Positions 53,789 through 63,167 of a stretch of 64,000 nucleotides of DNA are shown one piece after another. Numbering within the stretch: position 1 is the stretch's first letter; every line of letters begins with the position of its first letter. A program made the position numbers and the translations under genes. Origin of the DNA: Microcystis panniformis FACHB-1757 (GTDB lineage Bacteria > Cyanobacteriota > Cyanobacteriia > Cyanobacteriales > Microcystaceae); the NCBI RefSeq assembly GCF_001264245.1, contig NZ_CP011339.1, positions 3,844,001 through 3,908,000 of the forward strand, in the 5' to 3' direction. Below the pieces are notes generated by a model. The model saw only the letters and a program-made list of their open reading frames with translations, had not been told where the DNA came from and ran no database searches.

Positions 53789-55147
53789 ATGTCAAATTTT
53801 TCGAGACGGAAATTTTTAACCACGGCGGCAGTTTCAGCGGCAGGGGCTGTTGTCCTCAAAGGTTGTGTGGGTAATCCCCCCGACAGTACGGGTGGAACCA
53901 GCACCACCGCGCCCGCTTCCCCGGTTGCTTCTCCCGTTGCGGTGGCTCCCGGAGAGGCCCCCGAAACCACCAAAATTAAATTAGGTTATATTCCTATCGT
54001 TGAGGCCGCACCTTTAATTATTGCCAAGGAAAAAGGCTTTTTTGCTAAACACGGGATGCCCGATGTGGAAGTCTCCAAACAAGCAAACTGGGGATCCGCT
54101 AGAGATAACGTCGAAATTGGGGCAGATGCGGGCGGAATTGACGGGGGACAGTGGCAAATGCCCATGCCTTACCTAATTTCCGAGGGACTAATCACCAAAA
54201 ATAACGTTAAAGTCCCCATGTATGTGTTAGCGCAGTTAAACACCCAGGGTAACGGAATTGCGATCGCAGGTAAACACGAAGGCAAAAATATCGGTTTAGA
54301 CCTAAAACCCGCCAAAGATTACATCCTCGCCATGAAAACGACGGGAACTCCCTTCAAAGCCGCCTATACTTTCCCGAAAGCTAATCAAGACTTCTGGATT
54401 CGTTACTGGTTAGCCGCCGGTGGTATTAACCCCGATACGGATATTAACCTAATTGCCGTACCCGCAGCCCAAACCGTGGCCAACATGAAAACGGGAACCA
54501 TGGATGCGTTTAGTACCGGCGATCCTTGGCCAGCGAGAATTGTGGCTGATAATATCGGTTTTATGTCAGCTTTAACCGCAGAAATCTGGCCCTATCACCC
54601 AGAAGAATACCTCGCTATCCGCGCCGATTGGGTGGATAAAAACCCGAAAGCTACTAAGGCACTATTAAAAGGAGTTATGGAAGCGCAGCAATGGCTCGAT
54701 CAAGAGGCAAATCGGGCAGAAGCGGCGGCAATTCTCGCTAAACCGGCTTATTTCAACCTCAAAGAAGAAATTATCGCCGGTCCCCTCAAAGGGATGCAGA
54801 AAATGGGTGACGGTAAACCGGAAATCACCGACAAAAATAAAGGGGTTTTCTACTGGAAAGATCCCGCCGGTAGCGTTTCCTATCCCTATAAGAGTCATGA
54901 TCTCTGGTTTTTAACCGAAAGTGTTCGTTGGGGTTTCTTGCCGAAAGAAACTTTAACCACTGCCTCAACATTAATCGACAAAGTTAACCGCGAGGATCTT
55001 TGGAAAGCGGCAGCCACAGAGTTAGGGGTTCCCGCAGCTGATATTCCTACCAGTACCTCCCGCGGTGTGGAGAAATTCTTTGATGGCAAAACTTTTGACC
55101 CCGCTAATCCCCAAGCTTATCTCGATAGTTTGGCGATTAAAAAATAG
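53789..55147 (+). CDS. cmpA: ABC transporter solute-binding lipoprotein, CmpA-type (bicarbonate)
   Basis: A 452-aa NrtA/CmpA-family binding protein. It has an RR motif (SRRKFL), a hydrophobic stretch and a lipobox ending in C26 (VVLKGC), so it is a lipoprotein. Several details match CmpA rather than NrtA as I recall them: LGYIPIVEAAPLIIA, EVSKQANW, GGIDGGQWQMPMP and MDAFSTGDPWP, where NrtA has GAHILTPMP and ESFCVGEPWP. I therefore call it the bicarbonate-binding subunit of BCT1. A nitrate role cannot be excluded without alignment or assay. Confidence 0.82.
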   Translation: MSNFSRRKFLTTAAVSAAGAVVLKGCVGNPPDSTGGTSTTAPASPVASPVAVAPGEAPETTKIKLGYIPIVEAAPLIIAKEKGFFAKHGMPDVEVSKQANWGSARDNVEIGADAGGIDGGQWQMPMPYLISEGLITKNNVKVPMYVLAQLNTQGNGIAIAGKHEGKNIGLDLKPAKDYILAMKTTGTPFKAAYTFPKANQDFWIRYWLAAGGINPDTDINLIAVPAAQTVANMKTGTMDAFSTGDPWPARIVADNIGFMSALTAEIWPYHPEEYLAIRADWVDKNPKATKALLKGVMEAQQWLDQEANRAEAAAILAKPAYFNLKEEIIAGPLKGMQKMGDGKPEITDKNKGVFYWKDPAGSVSYPYKSHDLWFLTESVRWGFLPKETLTTASTLIDKVNREDLWKAAATELGVPAADIPTSTSRGVEKFFDGKTFDPANPQAYLDSLAIKK

Positions 55148-55259
55148 GGAGTTTTTCCCGATAGGCTAGGTGCATAAAATATCTAGTCTATTAATCCCAA
55201 AAGTGTTTTCTTCTCTTTCCAATCAAGTAACTTTATCTTCAACAAAGGAAAACGGCAAA

Positions 55260-56090
55260 ATGGCAACTAGCGTCAGCAGAACAAGCAAGGGTGGTTTCAA
55301 CTTTAGTAAATTCTGGAAAAAGCATTCTGGGGATATTCTTCCTCCGATTGTGGGTATTTTATTTTTCCTGATTTTATGGCAGTTAATGTCTATGGTGGGA
55401 TTAATTAAATTACCGCCGCCATCGGACATTATTACTAATGAGCGTACCCGCACCTATTTAATGTATCCTTTCTTTGATCGTGGAGGTATTGATAAGGGAC
55501 TATTCTGGCAAACTCTCGAAAGTCTAAAACGGGTATTAATCGGTTATTCTTTTGCCGCAGTGGTGGGTATTGGAGTTGGAATTATGGTTGGGGTTAATCC
55601 CTTCTTAAATAAGGCACTCGATCCCCTTTTTCAATTCCTGAGAACAGTTCCTCCTCTTGCTTGGGTTCCCCTATCTTTGGCCGCTTTACAACAAAACCAA
55701 CCTGCTGCTTTATTCGTTATTTTTATCACCGCAGTTTGGCCAATTTTGATTAATACCACTGTCGGTGTCCAACAAATTCCCCAAGACTATATCAACGTTA
55801 AACAAGTCTTGCAATTGTCCAACCAAAAATTCTTTTTCAAGATATTAATTCCCTCGGCACTTCCCTACATCTTCACTGGTTTGAGAATTGCGATCGGTTT
55901 AGCTTGGTTAGCGATTATTGCGGCAGAAATCGTTATGTCGGGTATTGTCGGTATCGGTTTCTTTATCTGGGATGCCTACCAAAATAACTACATCAGTGAT
56001 ATTATTCTCGCTCTGTTTTATATCGGTGGTGTGGGTTTATTACTCGATCGCTTTATGGCTTGGTTACAAAATCAAATCGTTCGTCAATAG
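55260..56090 (+). CDS. cmpB: ABC transporter permease, CmpB/NrtB-type
   Basis: A 276-aa inner-membrane permease with about six helices and the binding-protein-dependent signature around DYINVKQVLQLSNQKFFFKI. It would form the channel as a homodimer. The ATG at 55260 is chosen because CAAAGGAAAACGG precedes it; a GTG at 55170 would add 30 residues without family support. It lies between the binding protein and the ATPase gene in one operon. Confidence 0.88.
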   Translation: MATSVSRTSKGGFNFSKFWKKHSGDILPPIVGILFFLILWQLMSMVGLIKLPPPSDIITNERTRTYLMYPFFDRGGIDKGLFWQTLESLKRVLIGYSFAAVVGIGVGIMVGVNPFLNKALDPLFQFLRTVPPLAWVPLSLAALQQNQPAALFVIFITAVWPILINTTVGVQQIPQDYINVKQVLQLSNQKFFFKILIPSALPYIFTGLRIAIGLAWLAIIAAEIVMSGIVGIGFFIWDAYQNNYISDIILALFYIGGVGLLLDRFMAWLQNQIVRQ

Positions 56091-56159
56091 GGAATAAATG
56101 GGGAAACTTTCCCCATTTTCAAACAACTGAAACTTGAGTCAATTTAAGGAGAAAAAACT

Positions 56160-58178
56160 ATGAGTTTGTTTGTTGCTGTCGATAACATTGATAAAGTATT
56201 CCCCCTTAGTAGTGGCGGTGAATATGTGGCCTTAAAAGGGATCGATTTACAGATAAAAAAAGGGGAATTTATCTCCCTTATCGGTCACTCTGGTTGCGGA
56301 AAATCCACCCTCTTAAACATGATCGCTGGTTTAGATTTGCCCACGGAAGGAGTGGTTACTTTGCAAGGTCAAAGCATTAAAAAACCGGGGCCTGATCGCA
56401 TGGTAGTCTTCCAAAACTATTCCCTTTTACCCTGGTTAACCGTCAAAGAAAATATCACTCTAGCCGTCGATCAAGTTCTCGCCCAACTATCAGAAGACGA
56501 AAGAAAAGCTGAAGTCGAAAAATATATCGATCTGGTCAATCTTCGTCATGCAGTGGATAAACGTCCCAACGAATTATCGGGGGGGATGAAACAACGGGTA
56601 GCGATCGCTCGCGCCCTAGCCATCCGTCCGAAAGTCCTACTTTTAGATGAACCCTTTGGGGCGTTAGATGCCCTGACTAGAGGTAATCTACAGGAACAGT
56701 TAATGCAGCTGTGCGAAGAATACGAAATGACCTCGGTAATGGTGACGCACGATGTGGATGAAGCGGTGCTATTATCCGATCGCATCGTCATGCTTACCAA
56801 CGGTCCTGGCTCAAAAATTGGCGGTATTTTGGAAGTAGATATCCCCCGTCCCCGCAAACGCATGGAAGTGGTGGAACACCCCAGTTACTACAGTCTCCGG
56901 AGCGAAATTATCTATTTCCTCAACCAACAAAAACGGATCAAAAAACTACGCGCTCGCAAAGTCGAAGTTATTGCTCGTCACGGTTTAGAAAAAGTCAATC
57001 TAGAGATCGGTTTTGTTCCCCTCACCGCTTGCGCGCCCCTAGCAGTGGCCAAAGAAAAGGGATTCTTCACTAAACATGGTCTAGATGAGGTGAATTTAGT
57101 CCGGGAAACCAGTTGGCGAGGGGTTGTGGATGGGATCGCAGGGGGATTCCTCGACGGGGCGCAAATGCCTTCAGGAATGCCCACCTGGTTAACCGTCGGT
57201 GGTTATCAAGATCAACCTTTGCCGATTGTCAGCGCCCTGACTATGACTCGTAACGGTAACGGTGTCACCCTCGCTAAACGCTTCTATGACGAGGGGGTGA
57301 TTGACGGTAACGCCTTAAGACAGATGCTATTGGAATCGAAGGAGCAGCGCCATATTTTTGGCATTGTTCACCCCTCCTCGATGCACAATTTGCTCCTACG
57401 TTACTGGTTAGCGGCAGCGGGAATTGACCCCGATAAAGACGTTCACCTCGAAACTATTCCCCCAGCCCAAATGGTAGCCGACCTGAAAACCGGTAGTATT
57501 GACGGTTACTGTGTGGGTGAACCCTGGAATCTCAGGGCTGCCATGGAGGGTATCGGTTACACTGTCGCTACCGACTTAGAAATTTGGCAGGGCCACCCGG
57601 GTAAGGCCCTGGGAGTCCGGGAAGATTGGGCCAATAAATACCCTAATACCCATGTCGCTTTAGTCAAAGCACTGCTGGAAGGTTGTCGCTACTGTGCCGA
57701 GGAAGGGAATCAGGAAGAAATTCGTCAAATCCTCGCCAGTCGTCAGTATCTTAGTACCAATATTGATTATATCCAACTGGGTGATCCCAACTCCTACGCG
57801 TGCAGTATTGATCAACCGATGAAAGAATATGCACACCATCTGTTCTATGGAGATGGGGTAAATCGTCCCAGTCGCACGGAACACCTCTGGATGATGACCC
57901 AAATGGCACGCTGGGGCCACATTCCTTTCCCCCGTAACTGGGTAGAAATTCTCGAACGCGTCTGTCGGGTGGGTGTCTTCAGTACCGCGGCCCGGGAATT
58001 GGGTCTAGGGGATATTAAATATCGTCGCACACCGATCCTTTTATTCGATGGTATCGAGTTTGATGCCGAGGATCCGATCGGTTATCTCAATAGTTTAGAG
58101 ATCAAACAAAACGTCACCATGGCCGAAGTGGCTATTGATGCTCGTCCTAGTGCCAGTGAATCTCGCAAAATTGCCTAA
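56160..58178 (+). CDS. cmpC: ABC ATPase fused to a solute-binding domain, CmpC/NrtC-type
   Basis: A 672-aa fusion. Residues about 1-260 form an ABC ATPase with Walker A GHSGCGKST (42-50), LSGGMKQR and VLLLDEP. Residues about 280-660 resemble the CmpA/NrtA binding protein (LEIGFVPLTACAPLAVAKEK, DGAQMPSGMP, DGYCVGEPW). In this family the C-terminal domain senses the substrate inside the cell and controls transport. It lies 69 bp after the permease gene with AAGGAGAA before the ATG. Confidence 0.92.
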   Translation: MSLFVAVDNIDKVFPLSSGGEYVALKGIDLQIKKGEFISLIGHSGCGKSTLLNMIAGLDLPTEGVVTLQGQSIKKPGPDRMVVFQNYSLLPWLTVKENITLAVDQVLAQLSEDERKAEVEKYIDLVNLRHAVDKRPNELSGGMKQRVAIARALAIRPKVLLLDEPFGALDALTRGNLQEQLMQLCEEYEMTSVMVTHDVDEAVLLSDRIVMLTNGPGSKIGGILEVDIPRPRKRMEVVEHPSYYSLRSEIIYFLNQQKRIKKLRARKVEVIARHGLEKVNLEIGFVPLTACAPLAVAKEKGFFTKHGLDEVNLVRETSWRGVVDGIAGGFLDGAQMPSGMPTWLTVGGYQDQPLPIVSALTMTRNGNGVTLAKRFYDEGVIDGNALRQMLLESKEQRHIFGIVHPSSMHNLLLRYWLAAAGIDPDKDVHLETIPPAQMVADLKTGSIDGYCVGEPWNLRAAMEGIGYTVATDLEIWQGHPGKALGVREDWANKYPNTHVALVKALLEGCRYCAEEGNQEEIRQILASRQYLSTNIDYIQLGDPNSYACSIDQPMKEYAHHLFYGDGVNRPSRTEHLWMMTQMARWGHIPFPRNWVEILERVCRVGVFSTAARELGLGDIKYRRTPILLFDGIEFDAEDPIGYLNSLEIKQNVTMAEVAIDARPSASESRKIA

Positions 58179-58257
58179 AAATCGACTAAGGGGATAATTA
58201 TTAGCCAATTATCTCCAGTCATTGCCCCTATTAACTAATTTCCCCCAAAGACTAATC

Positions 58258-59097
58258 ATGTACACCACCACTGACACAGTTAACCGGGCAACCCAGGCCC
58301 CCAGTAAAGAAGCTTTTGTGACCATTGAAGGAGTTTCTAAGGTTTATCCCACTGCTAGAGGCCCCTACACCGTCCTTAAGGATGTTAATCTCAGCATCAA
58401 TGAAGGTGAATTTATCTGTGTGATCGGTCACTCCGGTTGCGGTAAATCGACCCTATTAAATATGGTGTCGGGTTTTTCTTCTCCCACCGATGGCATCGTT
58501 AAAGTTAACGGTAAGAAAATTACTAAACCCGGGCCCGATCGCATGGTAGTGTTTCAAAACTATGCTTTGTTGCCTTGGTTAAGCGTTTTTGAAAATGTCT
58601 ATCTTGCGGTAGATGCGGTGTCTCCCAATGCTCCAGAAGCGCAAAAACGCTCGATCGTGCGGGAACATTTAGCTATGGTGGGTTTAACCGAAGCTATGGA
58701 CAAAACCCCTCCCCAAATCTCCGGGGGGATGAAACAACGGGTTTCGATCGCCCGGGCCCTTTCTATCCGTCCGGAAGTATTAATTCTTGATGAACCTTTT
58801 GGTGCGTTGGATGCGATTACTAAAGAGGAATTACAGGAAGAATTGCTGAAAATCTGGCAAGATAAACGCTGTACGGTGTTGATGATTACCCACGATATCG
58901 ATGAGGCTCTTTTCCTCGCTGATAAGCTGGTAATGATGACCAATGGACCAGAAGCGAAAATCGGCGAAGTGATGAATATTCATTTCCCCCGTCCCCGCGA
59001 TCGGGAAAGAATTATGGAGGATCCGGAATATTATCGTCTGCGTAACTATGCCCTCGACTTCCTCTATAATCGTTTCGCTCACGATGATGTCAGCTAA
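58258..59097 (+). CDS. cmpD: ABC transporter ATPase, CmpD/NrtD-type
   Basis: A 279-aa ATPase with Walker A GHSGCGKST (57-65), ISGGMKQR and LILDEPFGALDA. It would pair with the ATPase half of the CmpC-like protein. The ATG at 58258 is preferred over a longer TTG-type reading from 58222, because the family-typical region starts about 20 residues later. The gene ends the operon; a hairpin follows at 59122. Confidence 0.9.
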   Translation: MYTTTDTVNRATQAPSKEAFVTIEGVSKVYPTARGPYTVLKDVNLSINEGEFICVIGHSGCGKSTLLNMVSGFSSPTDGIVKVNGKKITKPGPDRMVVFQNYALLPWLSVFENVYLAVDAVSPNAPEAQKRSIVREHLAMVGLTEAMDKTPPQISGGMKQRVSIARALSIRPEVLILDEPFGALDAITKEELQEELLKIWQDKRCTVLMITHDIDEALFLADKLVMMTNGPEAKIGEVMNIHFPRPRDRERIMEDPEYYRLRNYALDFLYNRFAHDDVS

Positions 59098-59121
59098 ATG
59101 TGAGCATTTGTATTAGTTTGG

Positions 59122-59165
59122 GGTGCGGTTGACTTAATAGCGATCGCACCTAGATTGTTTTTCTA
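59122..59165 (+). terminator. Probable terminator of the cmp operon
   Basis: GGTGCG (59122-59127) pairs with CGCACC (59145-59150), and a T-rich stretch follows near 59156-59163. The loop is long and contains a GCGATCGC palindrome, so the strength is uncertain. Confidence 0.5.
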
Positions 59166-59238
59166 GGGAAGCCTTCTTCAAGTAAAATTATTTCTAAGTA
59201 AGTAAGTGGGTGGGTGGAATTTAATATAACGATGAACG

Positions 59239-59268
59239 TAGGTTGGGTTGAAGCATGAAACCCAACGA
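59239..59268. repeat. GTAGGTTGGGTT...AAACCCAAC inverted repeat
   Basis: A single copy of the dispersed inverted-repeat motif that also forms part of the 185-bp unit at 44811-45550. Confidence 0.6.
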
Positions 59269-59346
59269 CGGCATAGTTTACGCTACCGCTAACCCATCCT
59301 ACAAATAATTGTGCCTCCCTACTTAGATGTTAAAAATTGTCAGATA

Positions 59347-59416
59347 CCCCCCTTATCAAGGGGGATCAAGGGGGGATCAGCACCCCCCTTATCAAGGGGA
59401 GATCAAGGGGGATCAG
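59347..59416. repeat. Two copies of the C-run/TTATCAA/G-run repeat
   Basis: Two units of the type found as a six-copy array at 13205-13422, here with ATCAA in place of ATTAA and AGCA in place of GGCA. They lie in the 390-bp gap before the PsiE-like gene, which otherwise shows nothing coding. Confidence 0.85.
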
Positions 59417-59488
59417 CTTACTTGTTAACTAAATAGAACAATTAGCAGTCAAATACAATAATAATTTTTACTTTTTACTTAATCGATC

Positions 59489-59962
59489 ATGCTCAAACAG
59501 ATACGGAAACTACTTATCAATTTTGGTCAACAATGGCGCGATGAAAATTTCATGAGGTCGATTCATGTCATTGAAAACTTAGTTTCTAAGGTTTTATCCG
59601 TAGCCTTAATTGTTGTTATTATTGTTTCTCTTTATGATCTAGTAGTTATTCTAATCCAAGATTTATTTACTACGGAACCCGTCGGTTTTTTTAGCAAAAC
59701 TTTAATTGAAATCTTCGGATTATTTCTCAATATTTTGATTGCCTTAGAGTTATTAGAAAACGTCACTGCTTACTTAAGAAAACACATCGTACAGGTTGAA
59801 TTAGTCGTAGTTACGGCTTTAATTGCCATCTCTCGAAAAATTATTATTTTCGATCCCAACAAATACAGTAAAGATGATTTAATTGCCCTCACCGTGGGAA
59901 CCTTAGCTTTAGCAGCAAGTTATTGGTTAATTAGAAAAGTTAATCGCGATAATCGTTCTTGA
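59489..59962 (+). CDS. PsiE-family (phosphate-starvation-inducible) membrane protein
   Basis: A 157-aa protein with an N-terminal amphipathic part and about four transmembrane helices (about 30-52, 68-88, 100-118, 128-146). The order and lengths, with IEIFGLFLNILIALELLENV and KIIIFDP, fit the PsiE family. Its role is unknown; the E. coli gene is induced by phosphate starvation. It stands alone and is followed by a hairpin shared with 51767. Confidence 0.78.
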   Translation: MLKQIRKLLINFGQQWRDENFMRSIHVIENLVSKVLSVALIVVIIVSLYDLVVILIQDLFTTEPVGFFSKTLIEIFGLFLNILIALELLENVTAYLRKHIVQVELVVVTALIAISRKIIIFDPNKYSKDDLIALTVGTLALAASYWLIRKVNRDNRS

Positions 59963-60053
59963 AGTAGTGATTAAGTACCCAGACAGAATTAATCATACCA
60001 AATTCGATTATTAAAGACTGATTATCTAATGCAAGAGTGCCTATTGCATTAGT

Positions 60054-60086
60054 AGAAAACGGGTTTCTCCGAGAAACCCGTTTTCT
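60054..60086. terminator. 33-bp hairpin, bidirectional terminator-like, copy 2
   Basis: Identical to 51767-51799, including the following GTG-GTTACTCAACGGATTTA flank with one change. It sits between the convergent PsiE-like and SH3-protein genes. Confidence 0.75.
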
Positions 60087-60175
60087 GTGCGTTACTCAAC
60101 GGATTTAGTATTAACTTTGTCCAATTACTGATTAAGGAAAGGGGTAGATTTAGAAAACCTAACCCTTCTAAATAT

Positions 60176-60688
60176 TTACTGGACTCTAGAAATATTACCC
60201 GCTTTAATCCAACCTTCGCGACCATCGGACAGACGCACGCGCTGCCATTGGCCATCGCTGCTAGTTCCCACCACACTGACTTTAGTATTGTAGTCGAGAC
60301 CGCCGAGACGAGTCGATTCACTGGTAGGTTGAGAGCGCAGACTTAAACCGCTTTGCCATGTCACCCGCGCTTGATAACCCTCGGATGTGGTTTCTTTTTT
60401 TCTTGCTTCGGGACTGGGTTTCGGGGCAGCTTTTGGTGCTGGTGCAGCTGTGGGAGACTCTTTCACCTCAGCTTGGGGTTGTTCTTGGACGGGAGTAGTA
60501 GGGATGGGTTTAGCAGCTTTTTCCTCCTTAGTTTCCTCTTTTTTCTCCTCGGTAAAGACGGGTTTAGGAGGATTAGAATTCATACCGGAGAGAAGCATAT
60601 AGGCGACAGCAGTAGCCCCACCGACTAAAATCGCCACTCCCATGACAAAACCGACCATAAATTGCAATAAACCAGATAAACGCTTCAT
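60176..60688 (-). CDS. SH3-domain protein with N-terminal membrane anchor
   Basis: A 170-aa protein. A transmembrane segment (about 10-33, FMVGFVMGVAILVGGATAVAY) is followed by a low-complexity P/A/K/E linker (about 38-98) and a bacterial SH3 (SH3b) domain (about 105-168) with SGLSLRSQPTSESTRLGGL and GREGWIKAGNI. SH3b domains often bind cell-wall peptides, so a periplasmic wall-linked role is plausible. Its ATG lies 12 bp after the stop of the AAA ATPase gene on the same strand, so they may be co-transcribed. Confidence 0.85.
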   Translation of the reverse strand: MKRLSGLLQFMVGFVMGVAILVGGATAVAYMLLSGMNSNPPKPVFTEEKKEETKEEKAAKPIPTTPVQEQPQAEVKESPTAAPAPKAAPKPSPEARKKETTSEGYQARVTWQSGLSLRSQPTSESTRLGGLDYNTKVSVVGTSSDGQWQRVRLSDGREGWIKAGNISRVQ

Positions 60689-60700
60689 ATTGGTGCTAAA

Positions 60701-62206
60701 TTAACTGTTAGGATTAACATTAAAACGATCATCGCGAGAGGCTAAACGAGCTTTACCGGACTTAGCCCAATCCTGTAGAAATTGGATTTGTTCTTGAGCA
60801 GTGCGAGCCAGGGGTATAATCTGACTAGCGGCCTCAAGCACATCATCGGTGCTAAAGTCGCGATTTTGACTAAAACCGATGTGCATCGCTTCCACGATGG
60901 TTTGTTCGATTTCTGCCCCCGAAAAATCGGGAGTTTCGTAGGCTAGTCGCTTTATATCATAACTTTTCAGATTATGGGGCCGGACTTTCCCTAAATGAAC
61001 GCTAAAAATCTCCTCGCGGGACTTTTGGCTAGGTAGTCCGACAAAAAATATCTCATCGAAGCGTCCTTTTCGCAACATTTCCGGGGGCAAAGATTGGATG
61101 TTATTAGCTGTAGCGACGACAAAAACTGGCGATTGTTTCTCGGCTAACCAAGTGATAAAAGTCCCGAAAACCCGCCCGGTGGTTCCCCCGTCGCCTTTTC
61201 CCTCCGCTCCGGCGAAAGCTTTATCGATTTCGTCTATCCACAGCACACAGGGAGCTAAAGCTTCGGCGAGATTAATCATCTGACGGGTACGCGATTCCGA
61301 TTCTCCCACCAATCCGCCAAATAAACGCCCCACGTCTAGACGCAGCAGCGGTAAGTGCCAATGATGGGAAATAGCTTTCGCTGTCAGGGATTTACCCGTC
61401 CCTTGAATTCCCACCAATAGTAAACCCCGGGGATTGGGTAAACCGTAGGCGCGGGCGCGTTCACTAAAAGCACCACCGCGACGAATCAGCCAATCTTTGA
61501 GATTATCTAGTCCCCCGATGTCAGAAATCTGCTCTGTGGCGGGATAAAAGTCCAATATCTGGGTTTGACGAATCGATTGGCGTTTTTCTGCCAAAATTAA
61601 TTCCACGTCCTCTGGCTCAATTTTGCCGTGACTGGCTAAACATTTGGCTAAAACCCGACGAATTCTCTCTAGGGATAATCCTTGGGCAGAAAGCACTAAT
61701 TCATCCAGGAGTGGTTCTTTGACGGGTTGTCCGGTGGCAGCGATTAATCGCTGGATTTCCTGTTTGATTTCTTCGCCACTGGGGAGGGGAAAATCGACGA
61801 CGGTGATTACTTCGGTTAGATCCGAGGGGATGGACAGTTCGGGAGCGACGATAATTAGGTTTTTGGGCTGAGATTTCAGAGAACGGGCCAGATTTCGCAA
61901 TTTTCTGGCGATGGCAATATCTTCTAGAAAGCGCTGGAAATCGCGTAAAATTATGATCGCAGCGATGTTAGTCGGCAGCTTTTCGACGAATTCAAGAGCT
62001 TGGAGGGGATTACGCCGAGCCAAGTTCTCATTATTGGGATTATCTTGATAACCATCCACGAAATCCCAGACATAGACAGCACGGTTATTGCTCTGTTTGG
62101 CAATATCGGCGATCGCTTTTTCGAGACGTTCTTCTTCTAGGGTGGTAATATAGATGAGAGGGTAACGGGCCCGCAGCAGTAATTGAAATTCTTCACCAAA
62201 GCTCAT
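60701..62206 (-). CDS. ycf46: AAA ATPase, Ycf46-like
   Basis: A 501-aa AAA protein. A conserved N-terminal domain (about 1-210, LLRARYPLIYITTLEEERLEK in part) precedes the AAA module with Walker A GIQGTGKS (266-273), Walker B CVLWIDEIDKAF (about 321-332) and the second-region TANNIQSLPPEMLRKGRFDE. The length and N-terminus fit Ycf46/Slr0374, which is described as linked to CO2 use in Synechocystis. A nearby cmp-type operon fits that theme but is 1.6 kb away and on the other strand. Confidence 0.85.
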   Translation of the reverse strand: MSFGEEFQLLLRARYPLIYITTLEEERLEKAIADIAKQSNNRAVYVWDFVDGYQDNPNNENLARRNPLQALEFVEKLPTNIAAIIILRDFQRFLEDIAIARKLRNLARSLKSQPKNLIIVAPELSIPSDLTEVITVVDFPLPSGEEIKQEIQRLIAATGQPVKEPLLDELVLSAQGLSLERIRRVLAKCLASHGKIEPEDVELILAEKRQSIRQTQILDFYPATEQISDIGGLDNLKDWLIRRGGAFSERARAYGLPNPRGLLLVGIQGTGKSLTAKAISHHWHLPLLRLDVGRLFGGLVGESESRTRQMINLAEALAPCVLWIDEIDKAFAGAEGKGDGGTTGRVFGTFITWLAEKQSPVFVVATANNIQSLPPEMLRKGRFDEIFFVGLPSQKSREEIFSVHLGKVRPHNLKSYDIKRLAYETPDFSGAEIEQTIVEAMHIGFSQNRDFSTDDVLEAASQIIPLARTAQEQIQFLQDWAKSGKARLASRDDRFNVNPNS

Positions 62207-62633
62207 AGCTATTCGTCTATAGTTTTTGCTATTTATATCGTCATCAGAAAATATAGCAGTTAGCCGTCTATTAGATATTTTAGTACAAATGCTCGGACTT
62301 GTGTTCTAAATGTTCCACAAGTGCTTCGCCATCGTTCCGCTTATCTTCATGAGACCCCTGTTTAATCCTATTTTTTTACCCTTTAAGTATTTCTACTTAT
62401 TTCTAAAGTTAGATGCTCTTGTGTTTTCTTAAATGTATGGTAGAGGCATCTTGCCTTAGTCGGGATTAACCTTCTGTTAACTAAATTAACATCGTGTTAA
62501 TTAGATTAAGCTTTAGCTAATTAAATTAAATGGGCCTACCAAGAATGACAAAAGTTGGTCACTGGTTGGCTGCTTCTTTGCTGTCAATTAATTTCAGCCT
62601 TTCTCACAGCCATTCCCTAGGGGGGTTAAATTC
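62207..62633. other. Gene-free divergent region
   Basis: The 427-bp gap separates the leftward ATPase gene from the rightward cupin gene. It contains a run of GTTAACTAAATTAAC-like repeats (62477-62530) with TTAATTAGATTAA variants, likely part of the promoter region of the cupin gene. No frame looks coding. Confidence 0.5.
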
Positions 62634-63167
62634 ATGTTTAAACTAGCTTCAGACTTCTTGTCTTTAGATTTTCTCCGCCAACAAAATCAGAAAAATAAGC
62701 CAGAAAGCCAACCCAACCCTTTGCCAATTTCTCAAATCATGAAAGAGGGAAAAGTTTTAGCGATAATTCTCCGACGAGAGTTTAACCAAGAGGGGATTCA
62801 TTTCCTAACTCCCGATGATTTTTCCCAACAGTTGGCCTATATGAGACACCCGACGGGAAAAAGTATTATGCCCCACGTTCATAACAAAGTACAACGGGAA
62901 GTATTTTTTACCCAGGAAGTCTTAATTATCAAAAGAGGAAAACTGCGGGTAGATTTCTATGATGACGACCAACAATATCTAGAAAGTCATATCTTGAGAG
63001 ATGGAGATGTGGTTTTATTGATCCAAGGTGGCCATGGTTTCCAAGTCTTAGAAGAAGTAGAAATGATTGAAGTAAAACAGGGTCCCTACGTTGGTAATCA
63101 GGATAAAACTCGCTTTGCGGGGATTGAGGAAACCGTGGTTAAAATGGCGGGAGCAGAGATAGCATGA
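62634..63167 (+). CDS. Cupin-fold protein of a sugar-modification gene pair
   Basis: A 177-aa protein with a cupin fold. Conserved-looking stretches are MPHVHNKVQREVFFTQEVLI (H and E metal-ligand positions), GKLRVDFYDDD and LRDGDVVLLIQGGHGF. Its last codons overlap the start of the DegT-type aminotransferase gene by 4 bp. In such pairs cupin proteins are often sugar isomerases, epimerases or binding proteins in nucleotide-sugar pathways; here this is inferred only from the neighbour. Confidence 0.75.
   Translation: MFKLASDFLSLDFLRQQNQKNKPESQPNPLPISQIMKEGKVLAIILRREFNQEGIHFLTPDDFSQQLAYMRHPTGKSIMPHVHNKVQREVFFTQEVLIIKRGKLRVDFYDDDQQYLESHILRDGDVVLLIQGGHGFQVLEEVEMIEVKQGPYVGNQDKTRFAGIEETVVKMAGAEIA

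Noticed and set aside
53789..59097. Calling the transporter nrtABCD (nitrate)
   Set aside because: Binding-site residues of the solute-binding protein agree better with CmpA; kept as the main alternative.
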